64,000 nt of DNA from Cliona cf. orientalis (taxonomy: Eukaryota > Porifera > Demospongiae > Clionaida > Clionaidae): positions 372,001 to 436,000 of the forward strand of contig OZ005704.1 in assembly GCA_963930775.1 (NCBI GenBank), read 5' to 3'. Shown one piece after another: positions 12,510 to 24,769 of this stretch; position 1 is the first letter of the stretch, and each line of letters begins with the position of its first letter. A program made the position numbers and the translations under genes. Below the pieces are notes generated by a model, which was not told the origin of the DNA, searched no databases, and was given only the letters and a program-made list of their open reading frames with translations.

Positions 12510-14436
12510 ATGTTTCCTAAAGTGATAATTGGAGCCGCTTTTTTGTTCATCACGGTACTTTTCCATGGAGCTGCTTGCATTGGTGATCAAGATAATATTA
12601 CTATTCAATGCAAAGGCTTCAATCCGAACCCAAATGTAAGCTCTGAATATGATCTTCATCAGACGATAAAACAAGGACTGGCTAACAATTCTACGAATTT
12701 ATACAACATCCAAAAGACTAACCTCAAGCGAAAGTCCGATTCCAAAATTGCCTGTCTTTCAGTCATGTTTAAACTATTCAATATAACTATAAATGACAGC
12801 TCAGAATGCAAAGTCAGCGTAAATCAAACGTTCTTGTGGACTTCATTTGATATGAGTGATTATTTTGGATCTCTCCTCCTTAACTACACCTGGTATGATC
12901 TTCGTGTTTTTGGCTTTGGATGGGAAGATGATTGTGAGCTATATCAACCTCCCATTAATATTTCCATTTCTGTGGATGAAATTCAGTGCTTTACCAAAGA
13001 CGAATTATGCAGTGCTCTACAATACATAACCACAATGGTAAGTATTTACAGTCTGAATTAGTGATATAGTATTAGGTCCTAATAGTACTTCAACTAATTA
13101 ATTCTTCAATATTGATTCAAGGTGTGTTTTTTTTCTTCAATTATAGCTACCAGCATATTCTATTGCTCAAAACATTTCAATACAGAGTGAAGAAATCGGA
13201 ATTGGTTATGCGCAGCCATGGCAGTATGTCAGGGAATCGAAAAATCCAGAATGGAAAACCGATCCAACCGTTAGTGTGATCGTGATAAGTATCCTGGTGC
13301 TCTCAAAAATGATCATTTTCACACTCGTAACAACTTACTATGAGAGTGTGAAGCAGCTTATGAAGGGAAAGAGTTCGCCATTGTACTACTTCTTTTGGGG
13401 CTGCCATTGCTTAACATTACTGGCCCTTATCATTGGTAACCTTTCTTATATTGCCATTAAACAAGAGAATAAACTCATTGTTGTTGTATCCACTGTTTCG
13501 GCAGTGATAGATATCATAGGAGCATTGGTTCTATTAGGCATAAAGTATCGCAGTGAGCTACTGCCAGTACCGCTGTCGTCATATTTCGAGCTGTGTGGAA
13601 GAAAATTTTGCATCAAAGCTTGGGAACGTGTTCTGAACTTTGCGGCTTTTTTCTTCACCTTTTTCTTCATCAGTACCATACTACAGACTGTTCCAAATGT
13701 CTTAATTTCCTACTATGCTTTCCCGTCAAGAACCCTCATTCGTATCGGCTTCTTTCAAGTCAGTTTTGTGTGCTTAATTGTAGCATTTGGGGGTCTAATC
13801 TTCCTTCTAGAAAAACTAGGTTGGCTCCTCCACATTAAGATACATAAAAAGATCCCTAACGAATTGCATTCTGCGGCTTTAATCATCCAACATATCGATA
13901 TACAAAAATCTCAGGCTCCCCCTATCCCACCCCCTGAGTCTACCTTAAATCAAGCTGGTGGACAATCCAGAGCAGAACAAAGTTTCAATGGACAGGACAG
14001 TGAGCCACCATGTGGCAGCATACAAGAATCAAGCTCTGGTGTTCTTCAACAACACTCACAAGCGTTGCACTCACGGACTGGACAGCAAACTGAGCCACAG
14101 GAAGGATTTGAAAACGTTGAATATTCAAATAATGCTGAGCTCAAGTATTTGAAGGATTTATTTATCGTGGGCCTTCAAATTGTGACTGCTCTACTTCTTG
14201 CTGTAGCCATTTTCTTCCTTATAATCGTGATCGGAATTATAGTCTTCACAGACTCTGTTGATAAGGATAACGTGCAAGGAATTCTAACTCTCTTACCGAC
14301 TATTGTAGTTGATGCCGTGATCATAGTGACACGCAAACGGTTTTTTGACAACAAGGAAGCCCTCAAGTACCAGCTTGCAAGAGTGGTGGAAGATAATACA
14401 GAAATGCCCAATGAAAGGACACCTCTGGTACGATAG
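12510..14436 (+). CDS. Membrane protein B: paralogue of A and C, signal peptide plus seven predicted TM segments
   Basis: Exons 12510-13037 and 13147-14436, 605 codons, phase-0 intron after YITTM. The start at 12510 is chosen because the following 24 residues form a signal peptide; an in-frame upstream ATG-like codon would hide it. The extracellular part (to about residue 216) has several N-glycosylation sequons, Cys residues and WYDLRVFGFGWEDDC, matching the A and C motif. TM segments at about 217-239, 256-276, 286-307, 337-362, 372-396, 514-543, 552-571. The TM5-TM6 loop (397-510) is Pro, Gln and Ser rich, without the acidic repeat of A. Short cytoplasmic tail ending in ERTPLVR. Shared blocks with A and C: ISYYxxPxxTLIRxGFF and LPTIxxxA in TM7. 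It is the most diverged of the three. Function unknown. Confidence 0.8.
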
Positions 14437-14854
14437 ACCTTAGCTACGTATTAATGAAAATTCATGGGTATGTGGGGTATACGTATAATATTATAGCTGA
14501 TTATCTTTATGAATCAGTATGATTACTAGTTTAATTAACAATAGCTTGTAGCATAATTAAGGTGCATGCATTTATTTTTGGACACTCAATATTTTTTATG
14601 CTGTTATTATCTTCATAAGTGGTAACTCGTGAAAGATATATTATTATAGAGGGGGGATTATACTATACAAAACTAGGTTCAAAAACAAGTACTATAAAAA
14701 AGTAATAATTGCTAACAGACTTATAAGCAAGCCTCTCCCCTATCAGGATGAGGGGTACTACTGTAATAGTGTAAATGTGTGATACTATAATAATAGGGAA
14801 CTTATCAACAGCTCAGCCTGTAGCGTTTGCAGGTTATGGATACTTTTCTATTGT

Positions 14855-17800
14855 TCAATTAATTAGTCCCGTGCCATGAGGCACTGCCATGCCATGGTGA
14901 TGGTGATGAAGGTGCTCATCACTGTGATGACTGTCATGATGCTCCATTGCACTCTTGGTAGCTTTGCCCAAAATATCCTTTATCGTGTGAGAAATATTTC
15001 CATATCTTATGAGAAGCCATGTGTTGAGAGCAATGGTTGGTATGATCGCGAGGATGTCCTTAAATTGATCATTCGACATAGATGTTTGATCGATGATGAT
15101 ATTCATTATGAAGTAGAGCAATGGAGCTGATATCCCTATCAGAAGCATGGCCACAATGATCTGAAAGGCTGATGTAAAAAACAGCCAGTGGCATCGCTTA
15201 TTAGAGCATTTCCAGTGGCCAAAGCTAATTAACTCTGCTTTAGTGCCATCTACGAGATACTCCTCTATGTATTTAATCTTTTTAGGCTGTTGTGCTATAA
15301 TTTGGGGTACAGGTGGAGGTGTAAGATTTTGGGGTGGTGGAGGATTTTGTGGTTGAGGAGGATTTTGTGGTGATGGAGGATTTTGTGGTTGAGGAGGATT
15401 TTGTGGTGATGGAGGATTTTGTGGTTGAGGAGGATTTTGCAGTGGTGGAGGATTTTGTGGTGATGGAGGATTTTGTGATTGAGGAGGATTTTGCGGTGAT
15501 GGAGGTTGAGGTGTAGGATCTTTAGCAGAAATCTCTTCAACTTCATATACCTCATCTGGTATCCTCTTTGCACAGTGAACATAGCTAAGCCACACACACT
15601 TGTCAACCAAGTATAAAAAGAATGCAATCTCAACCACCAGTATGATAACCGCTAACTCAAAAAATCCTAGCTTTATCAGTGAGGCAGTGGGGCTGATGTA
15701 GTAAGAGATAGCAATGGCAGGGAGGGCCTGGATCAGGTAACTCAAGGAGGCTATAAATGTGATCAAACTTAATATATTTGTAAAAATTGTCCAACAGTTC
15801 ATACAACATTGCTCCATTGAGCAAGTAGGTGTTTGTTGCTCAATGTGGCCTGCCGCCAGAAGCGGAGTGCTTTCATTAATGTCATTAGAGCAACTGTTAC
15901 GTGGATGTGAACAGCAAATGCAGTGGCAGAGCAATGATAATGGAGGAGGAACGAGAAATATGTCATCTTCTGATTCCTCTTTCCAGCATCTATTACAGCA
16001 TTTAGAGTAGCCTTTTTGAGACAATAGCATAACAAGCACTACTATCCCCAAAAGTATATCGATACCTAGGGACACAATGAATGTATAACGTGAAACAATG
16101 TTCTTTTGGTACTTAAAGGCAAACCATATGGATAATATTATGATCATGCCTGCAAGGATTAGCGTCTGTATAGCCCAGTAGATATAGTACCACCTATGAG
16201 TCTTTTGATGAATCTTATGCTTGAGGAGTTTACGATAAAGCTCATAGCAAAATGCTATAATAAGAAGTTTAGATGTAGCAATGAGAAATGAAATGTAAAT
16301 GGCAATGCTTTCATCACAATACTTCTCAAAAACTTCTTCCTTGCACCACTGTATTGCATATCCTTTAGCTGTTGGAGTAGTAGTATTTGCATTTGGCTCC
16401 TCGCCAGATAATTCTGGAAGCTGTTGTATCAGTATTAATTATTTAATTATATTGCCTACAGGGTAGGCATAATAATTATTATTACACAAAATCCATACAT
16501 TTTCTTTGCTATACATAATATTAAAGGAGGCTTCAAGATACAATTAATTTTAGTCTTTGTTCTGTAAAATTTTTAGTGGTTGCGGAGAGATGGCTGTTTT
16601 AATATTTAATTTAAATTTTCTAAACATCATGGCACATAATAATATTGATTGCTTTAGAGGCCTTTTAATTTACTCTACTAATTTTAGATATCCGCTTAAA
16701 CACATACCTTAAGCTCTCATAGTGGTACACACACATGTTCACACGTGTACATGCATATTATAATAATAATGCACATATTAATATGAAGTGGGACGAGCCC
16801 TGAGTTCTTTAGAAGCAACGAAGAGTTTAATACTGGACAAAAAGTGGAATTTCCTGCACTACAGAAAACATACAGTGGATATTAAAATTTTTTTAATTTT
16901 AAGTGAAGTTTCCTGCATGCTTTTTTGTACATGCTTTTGTCAATTATACTACATAGTTTCTTGGGCTAGTGGATAGATCATGTGTCACTAACATATCATT
17001 CATATTCTGTGTATACATGAAACTTGATGTCTTATTGTGTTATCTGTGCTGGTGGATACATGAAGTGTTGCTAACATTAATTTACATTCACACATTTTCC
17101 ACGAAAATTTCCCGCTATATATTATATGGAAGCCAGTAATGTTTGCGAATAATTGTCAGCACACCACTGGCCACTCACGAAAGATACAACATCTTGACAG
17201 ACTGCTGCTGAAAGATGAGACATCTTGACAGCTCTCTTCATGTCTCGTTAAATACGGTAATGCTCTCACTCATCTCTCTAGCCCTCTTCTTGCTACTACA
17301 GGTGTACCACTATTTCCGAGCGAAGCGAGGTCTCTACTCGGGCTCGAGAGTTACTTAGTATGGCTTCTGGGCGTATCTTTCACGTGCATCTAAATTTTCT
17401 TCCTTACTCTCTTCAGCGACTCAGGCCACATCGCCAAGTATTAAGGTAAATGAACCAGTTATGAAACAGTTCCAGTTATGAAACAGTGCATGAGTAAACT
17501 GACTTTTAGGTGAAACTAGATCTAATTAGCTCTTTGTTTCATAACTGGTTCACTTCCCTTACCGTGAGTCAAAAGCCAGAAGCTCAGATGACAACTCTAT
17601 AATCATAGATTAAGATTGCAAACTGATGATATTAAATTACACATACACCATGCATGAGTGCACACAAGTCACAAACATGTTGTTTAATACAGATATCTCG
17701 GTCAGTTGCTTTGTGAGGGGTGCAAAAATAATTATGTGCAACTGAATCAAAACTGACTATCCTGCATGACTGACCATTGTGGCTGCATGACTAACCATTG

Positions 17801-18795
17801 TGGCAATCAGGGAACAACCTGAATGTCTCCCACATGACACACTCAACAAACACGTCAACATTAATTAATAGGTGCACAATAATCGAGAAAAGCACAACCT
17901 GTACTGTAGTGCAAGTTTGGTGTTCGTAACACATATGCATTGTAGTGAGACAATAGTCACGATCCGTGAAATTTCATATTTAAATGTGTAGGCTTTTTAT
18001 AGGCAATTTTTTGGGATTCTGACATGCCCACTACAGGTAAAATATAATTACTGTAGACCCTCCTTCATAATGAGAGCCATAAGCAATCATAACTGTGATC
18101 GTGCCGGGATAACTTTACTTTCAATTTCCATATCTCTAGTTACTGCCATGGTACGGTAGCTAGATAGCTAGCTACTTTTTTTATAAAAGGCAACGGCTGT
18201 AGCTATTATTAGTAAGGTTTAAACTTACCAATGTTGTAAAGTCAGTCAGGGCTCTTTTCATGTTTTGACAATCTCTGTTAGGCTCCGCATCTGGCAATGA
18301 CATGCTTATTTCAACTGGATGCTTGTATATATCACACAGCTCAAAGCCATACACTCTGAGGTCATATACTGTCAATTTTAGTAGGATAGTTCCAGTCTGG
18401 CTCTTTGCATTGAACACTGTCCAAATAAAGATATGCGTATCATTCGGACATTCATCAATGTAATATTGCACTGGAGTGCAAGGAGGGGGTACATTGTCAG
18501 AATCCAATGTGAATCCGCCCTGACTGATATTGTAACGATTTACGTCGTTTTGTCTGAATCCAGATAAAAGCATTTGTCGAAGGAGAAATTCTTCAGTTGT
18601 ATTTCGATTACGTTCGTCCACGTCAGGGGATGCAAAGGGTTCACACTCGGATTGCGAGGTAGACTCGACGGAATCTGGCTCTTCGAATTCGCGGGGAACA
18701 TTTTTGGCAATAGGTGCTGGCGTTGTAAGCCCAGCCAAATAGAACAGTGACAAAAGAATCGCTCTGACTACGGATCTGATGAAGATACTCGCCAT
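14855..18795 (-). CDS. Membrane protein C: paralogue of A and B, with His-rich C-terminus
   Basis: Minus-strand exons 18795-18229 and 16420-14855, 710 codons, phase-0 intron after DFTTL exactly as in A. The start at 18795 gives a clean signal peptide (MASIFIRSVVRAILLSLFYL); an in-frame ATG lies 39 bases upstream. The extracellular domain has TVYDLRVYGFELCD, then KGYAIQWCKEEVFEKY just before TM1 (A has KGYGTYWYRVENIEKH). TM1-3 at about 228-248, 269-290, 302-322, followed by a Cys-rich loop, TM4, TM5 (LGFFELAVIILVVEIAFF), a loop made of about 12 PQNPP-type repeats, TM6 and TM7. The tail ends in a run of histidines. Closer to A than to B. The 1.8 kb intron contains no gene. Head-to-head with cyclin K, 377 bases apart. 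Function unknown. Confidence 0.8.
15303..15520. repeat. PQNPP-coding tandem repeat in gene C
   Basis: About a dozen 18-base units (ggaggattttgtggtgat and variants) encode PSPQNPPQPQNPP on the minus strand. Antisense ORFs over it are repeat shadows. Confidence 0.85.
17444..17567. mobile_element. Small palindromic element in gene C intron
   Basis: The left arm (AAGGTAAATGAACCAGTTATG) and right arm (CATAACTGGTTCACTTCCCTTACC) are inverted repeats about 28 bases long. It looks like a short MITE. The rest of the intron (16421-18228) shows nothing recognisable beyond short AT-rich repeats. Confidence 0.5.
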
Positions 18796-19172
18796 TTCAG
18801 TTGCAAAACAAGTATAGGCTGAGAGCGACAACAATAATAATAATAATATTAAATCAGTAGCGTTGTGGACGATAACGCGCTATCGCATCATAGCTATAAT
18901 AATATTATATCGCATCACTGATTATCGCATGCATACGAAATGCGCGCGTTGTGCGATGGTGCGTATTAGATAGAAACTAAATGGTGGTGTTCTTTATTTG
19001 GAAATAATTATGACCATGAAGCTGCCAACGCTGCAATAATTCGAAGCTCCCACCTCTCTGCTCAAGTAAGGGAATAGGTCTAGTCTATTTCATAGCTTTA
19101 CTGGTTCATTGATTCTATTTGATACAGACCACAGCTGCCCCCTCCTACTCCCATCACCCAGAAAGGCCGACC
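18796..19172. promoter_or_regulatory. Gap between divergent gene C and cyclin K starts
   Basis: This must carry both promoters and 5' UTRs. A polypyrimidine-poor ag at 19130 could be an acceptor of a 5'-UTR exon of cyclin K. No clear factor site is seen. Confidence 0.3.
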
Positions 19173-21866
19173 ATGTCGTACTGCTGGTACTTCACTCAGG
19201 AGGACATCAAGGACAAGACTCCCTCGCGGGAAGAGGGGATAACCCCCACCGTGGAAGCTCGTTATCGACGAGACGGGGCCAGGTTCATCATCAATGCCAG
19301 CAACACTCTCGGCCTTCGCTACGACACCATGGCAACGGGAGTGGTCTTTTTTCACCGATTCTTCATGGTGCAGAGCTTTAAGCAGTTTGACCGCTGGGTG
19401 GTGGGTGCGGCGTGCCTCCTTTTATCCGGGAAGGTGGAAGAGACTCCAAAAAAGTGCAAAGACATTCTAAAAGTGACCCGGGCCATACTTAATGATCAGC
19501 AGATGGCGGGGTTTGGCAACAACCCGAAGGAAGAGCTGCTGACTCACGAGAGGGTACTGCTGCAAACAGTGAAGTTTGATCTGCAGCTGGAACACCCCTA
19601 TAGCTACCTCCTCAAGTTTGCTAAGGAGCTAAAAGGTGAATATAATAACTCATATATGTAAGTACATGTAAATCAATTTGATGGTCCATTTGTTGCTCAT
19701 AACTGTTTTCAGGTGAGAAATCCAAGATTGAGAAGTTAGTGCAGATGGCGTGGACGTTTGTTAACGATAGGTAAGTAAAAAAAAATTGACCATGTCTTTC
19801 ATCTATCATACATTGCATGGGGAGAAGCATTGATTCATGCTAACGTGGCTATTGTAATGCATCTTATCTATACTCTCCAGAGTATTAAATTTAATCGTGT
19901 CCCCTCTCCTCCTCCTCCTTCCTCCTTACAGTTTGTGCACAACCCTGTGTCTTCAGTGGGAGCCTCAGGCCATTGCCGTGGCGTTCCTCTACCTGGCTGG
20001 CAAACTGACCAAGTTTGACCTTCAAGGACTCTCTCAGTCCAAGAGCAGATCGTGGTGGAGGCAGTTTGTGGATACCCTCGACTTTCACGATCTGGAGTGT
20101 GAGTAGTAAAGTATAACTATACTATAGCAGGAAAGGGAAGTTTAGTTTTGAATGATTTTTGTCCATTTTATGCAGCAATTTGTCACCAAGTATTGGACAT
20201 TTATGGAGAGAGGGACTCGGATGAGAAGAAATCTGAATCGGTGAGCACTGTTGTGTTGATGTGTTGATTTAGGAGTGGAAATATAACTTACTGTTCTTGG
20301 TCCCTTGCTATTATTGCTAATCAATGAATATTATTATTTTTATTTCACTTTCAACATTCTGTTAATTGTGGTCCTAGTGACTAGTTACAATAATATTTAT
20401 TATTGCTCGTATTATAGTGAATTAATTTTGTTCTTGTCTGTTATTACATGCAGGCCGCAAATGAGTTGGACCCTACTCATCATCAAAAGACTCCACCTTC
20501 AAAGATGGCAACTCCGCCCCCAGCCACCACGCCCACTCAGGGACAACTCCTCTCCATACACCCCCAGCAGCAACACCGTTACCATAGCAACCACCACTCC
20601 CCCTCTCCCGTTCCCCCTCCTCCTCCCCCGCCCACCTGCACTGCCGGCGCAGTGGTAGTCCCTATTGGCCAAGGAGCCATACCACCGCAACAAGGCGCCC
20701 TTCAACAGCAGCAGTCACAAGTCACCTACATCGCACATCAATCTTACAACTTGGGCGATCCTTTGCAAGCGCTACAAGCCATACGTCCAGTCACTAACAC
20801 AGCAGGATCCGCTGCCACTCTGCCTTACTCAACGCTCAACGTGTCCGTGGGTAATAATACAACAGCTCTACCCCGCGGAGGGGCTCCTGTTGTTCAGCAA
20901 AGTTTTAGCCAACTGCCAGGCGGTCAGAAGCCTCAGCAGCAACAGGTGGTGGTAGTGGGCGGGTACCAACAACAAGTGGCCACACCCCTTGGAGTTGGAG
21001 GCCAAGGAGTAGCGAAGAATTTATCAGCAACTGCTGGTGTGAATGCATCGTCCCTTCCAGGTACGATTAGAGTTGGTTCTGCGGGAGTTGCTAACTATCA
21101 GCAACAAATGAGTGTTTTAACGGGAGTTGGTGGAGTCATGCAGAGAACTGGAACTGGAACCAGGATTGGGAGTGGAATACAAGCAATTGGAAATATGAGA
21201 ACGGGACAGCAACAACCAGGTTTAACTCCGGCACAACAGCAAGCGTTAGGAGGAAGCTACCTGACCCCACCTCCTTCAAAAAGGACAGCTTACGATCTCT
21301 CTAGCTATCGCCCTTCGGGAGGAGCTCTACCTCAGGCAACTAGCCTTCTCTCTGCGCAGAGCTTGACTGGTCTGAATCAACAGTCTTCACACCAACAACA
21401 GCAACAGCAGCAACTCACAGCCAAGCCGCCCTCCCTCCTTCCCCCCACGACAAACAGCTTAACCATCAACCGGCTACCTTCACTCATGGGCCAGCAGCAA
21501 CAACAGTCGGGTGTGCTCTATCGCACCAACAGCCAAACACAGCAGCACGGTGCGACGACGCTTTTAGGTGCATCAGCGGCTGTAGCTTCTCAGCTTCCTG
21601 GTGGAGCAGTGGGGCAACAACTGTCCTCTCTCTCGTCGCTGACGCCCGTTGGAGGGAGAGGAGGGCTGCCTGGCCAACAACAGGCGGTCCATTTGGGGGG
21701 AGTTGGAGCCGGAGCGGCAACTGGGACTCCTGTTGTTAGACCTGTGTCAGGGCTGCCTCAGCCGCAGCCATCGCCAACCGCTAGACCACAGAGTGGCTAC
21801 GGAGGGCTACAGCAGAACTATGGTGCAGCTTCAGGTAGCGGTGGGAGGGGAGCAACATGGAGATGA
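19173..21866 (+). CDS. CCNK: Cyclin K, partner of transcriptional CDK12/CDK13
   Basis: Exons 19173-19635, 19713-19770, 19932-20098, 20176-20240, 20454-21866; 721 codons against about 580 in human. The two cyclin folds fill the first four exons: [11 protein letters not shown] start, [36 protein letters not shown] in box 1, and [18 protein letters not shown] with [14 protein letters not shown] in box 2. The final exon is one long Pro, Gln, Gly and Ser-rich tail. Cyclin K activates CDK12/13, which phosphorylate the Pol II C-terminal domain during elongation. Start chosen at 19173, where the cyclin K-like N-terminus begins; an in-frame ATG 54 bases upstream adds no conserved sequence. The tail has several CAG/CAA glutamine runs. 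Confidence 0.93.
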
Positions 21867-22204
21867 GGGGAAGAAGAGAGGAGAGGGAGAGAAAGGAAAA
21901 TAGAGCAAAAAAATTGTAAATTTTATTATCGGATTTAAATTGTGCCTCTTTAGGGAAATTATAATTTTTGTGAGAGAGATATATGTACACACAAGACCTT
22001 CTGTTATACAATCATGCATGTATGATTTAAATTAATCTTATTTGGTGTATAAAGATATTATTATCTGTGTCTAAAACACTTGGCATGCATGATTGCTGTG
22101 CTGAATGTGCTGATAGACTTGTCTTTGAAGAAGGATGGAAATGCCTAGCTATATCAAATCTAATTATGCTATAGCATAGTCTAAATATAACATAGCATGT
22201 TCAG

Positions 22205-23041
22205 GACCTTGGTAGCTGCTTTCATCTGCTCAAGAGCTACATTTTGGTTTTTGTTCCAGCTCCATAGCTCTTTCCGTTGCTGAGATACACTTTGGCGCGC
22301 GCCGCGGTGTAGAGTTAATGATATTCATAGCTTTTAATTAATTACGTCACGGTCCGTACATTCCAACGTGAAAACCATACGCGTTTTGCTACCCGCTGTC
22401 CCAGCTCAATAAATAGCGTTTTCTGGGAGGGACTATCGATAACGGGGCTAGCACACTGAAAACTGCACATGGTCCTGGGCATATATGGCTTAGGGGTCGC
22501 CCAGGTTCCTCCCTTGAATACCCCCCATCCCTGGAAGTATGGCCAATTGCGGTAATGTCCGCAGTGTCACTCCCAAACGGATCACCGAAGCTGCGGCACC
22601 TCGGCCCGGGGGGAGGGATGATTGGGACTATTTTTTTTGATTTTTTTTTTCACTTGTCAAAATTACGTATGCAGTACAGTGTGCATAGCGCATGCCAGCT
22701 GCAGCACCACGAACTGACCAATCAGATCACAGTATTTGTGAACTATAGGGTAATGTAGGTATTGTAGGTATTATAAGGTATTGTAAGGTATTGTAAGGTA
22801 TTGTAGGGTGATGTAGGTCAGGAATCTGATTGGTTAGTTGGAGGTCCACTATTTTACTTTGCTTTGCTCAGGATGCTACAGCCTCGGGCCTCTGAGTGAC
22901 CAATCGGATCACAGTATTTGTTACAACTATAGGGTAATGTAGGTGTTGTAGGTATTGTGCGGTAATGTCCGCAGTGTCACTCCATACGGATCACCAAAGC
23001 TGCGGCGACTCGGCCCGGGATGATTGGGACTATTTTTTTCA
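22205..23041. repeat. Complex long repeat, copy 1 (inverted relative to 55283-56465)
   Basis: Shares with the 55-56 kb region, in opposite orientation, the blocks ATTTTGGTTTTTGTTCCAGC, GGCGCGCGCC, ACGTCACGGTCCGTACATTC and the tandem AAGGTATTGT tract. Block 22551-22633 (gcggtaatgtccgcagtgtc..) recurs at 22960-23040, so this copy is internally rearranged. No ORF of note. It fills much of the 2 kb gap after cyclin K. Confidence 0.75.
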
Positions 23042-23505
23042 AAAGTATAATATTATTAATTTTTATTTGTTTGATGTAATAAAACTAAATAATAATATTA
23101 TTATTCACAATATTGCCCTCCTTCTCTCTTTATTATTAATTTTACTCTTGCAATTGTCTGTACTATATATCTTCTATGGAATTAATTTTTTTTTCAAATG
23201 GGGTACATACACTTAGGCAAGACAAAGCATTGCATGGCTTTGTGACACTCAGTAGCAGGTTAGCAATCTGATCAACAGTTGATAAATTGCAAAGGCTGGC
23301 CTGTGATGCTCTAGATCTGGTGGCCGAGAGCGAAATTTTAGAAATTTAGGAAACCATGCAAGTGCAACCAGGACCCGAGTGGGAACCTCACTTCGCTCGG
23401 AATAAGAAAATTTTTTGTTGTATATAGTATAATAAATCATTCTCTGAAAATAATATTAAAATCATGCTTTCCCACAATACATCTAGGTGAACATGCAGCA
23501 AAGTA

Positions 23506-23722
23506 TACCGTATAGACGGAAATATTGGCGGGAATTAAATTTGGCGGTTGAGCCCAAAATCCAAGAATCTTAGCGGATTTAAATTTGGCGGTTTGGTACG
23601 GGATTGCCATACGTATAATATATGTGAGTAGGAAATTTTGGCTGATTTTAATTTGGCGGTTGTAATATAGACCACCAAACTGCCAAATTTAATTCCCCAC
23701 CAAATTTTCCGGCTATACAGTA
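23506..23722. mobile_element. MITE family 4, copy a
   Basis: Ends TACCGTATAGACGGAAATAT and CCGGCTATACAGTA. The interior has several AAATTTGGCGG strings in both orientations. An inverted second copy lies at 54847-55070. Confidence 0.8.
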
Positions 23723-23855
23723 TGAATGTGTGTTATTATGATACTGCTATTGAGCAAAATTCATAATGCAGCACAATCTTCTACAAAAACTCAATCACAT
23801 TAATTATTACTCAAATCACGGTGTTTGAGGTAAATTTCCTCTGTTCATTCATTGC

Positions 23856-24737
23856 CTACCAACTTAGAGCCCAGACAGTCCTGCTCTGGTAGCCCTGGCC
23901 AGGGCTCAGCATCATTTGCCCCCTCGCCTCTGGATTATTGACAGCATTTGGCCAGCTCTGAGTCTCCAAGCACACTCCGCCATGTTTGATGATCGGATGT
24001 CCATCTTTCCCAATGTAAGTGCCATCCAGAAAGTTTCCCGAGTAGAGCTGAACCCCAGGCTGATCCGTGAACACTCTCAGTTCACGCTGGCTCGATGGAT
24101 CACGCAAACTGCAAAAAAAGGAGCATGGAAAATATGACTGTGAAGTGTGTCATAGAGATTTTTTGCAAAACTTGGGGTTTGCCACACTTTAAATAAATTA
24201 ACACTCCACTATCTTGTATGCTCTCCAAATCTTGAAAAAAAAGCCTACTATAGTAAATCTACAATGTATGATCCAATTTAACATAAGAAATTAGCATTTT
24301 CCGATACCTCATATATAACATAATATTATAAGCAATTAACGATCTTTACCAGAAAAGCGTGCGTTTTTCATTTTTTTTTCCATACATTGTATTAGATTAA
24401 GTACGGCATAAGCATTATCATAAGACATCAATACAAACAGCACAATGTCATAACACATAACACATAACACATATTACAATCATGTATTGTATCCACTCAC
24501 ACTGCTGCCGCTCTGAGCGAGGCATCTGTTGGGTGGGTCTCCTGAATCTCCAATAGGTTGTAGTTAATGTCATAGCCTCCCGCCTCCTCGATCCTAGCAC
24601 CAATGGGCATGGCTATTGTGAAGTCGAGAGGGGTCCCGGCAACTGGTGCAAGTGTACCAATGCAAATGAGATCCTTGTCCAAGGGAGTATAGGAACTGCC
24701 ATTGATTTGGAGGACATGATCATGGATGGTACCCTTC

Positions 24738-24769
<32 letters not shown>

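Noticed and set aside
15334-15516. Plus-strand VEEDFVVMEDF-type ORF
   Set aside because: Antisense of the PQNPP repeat in gene C, not a gene.
4608-18795. Genes A-C as ordinary GPCRs
   Set aside because: The topology fits, but no DRY, CWxP, NPxxY or GPS motif is present; the family is left unnamed.
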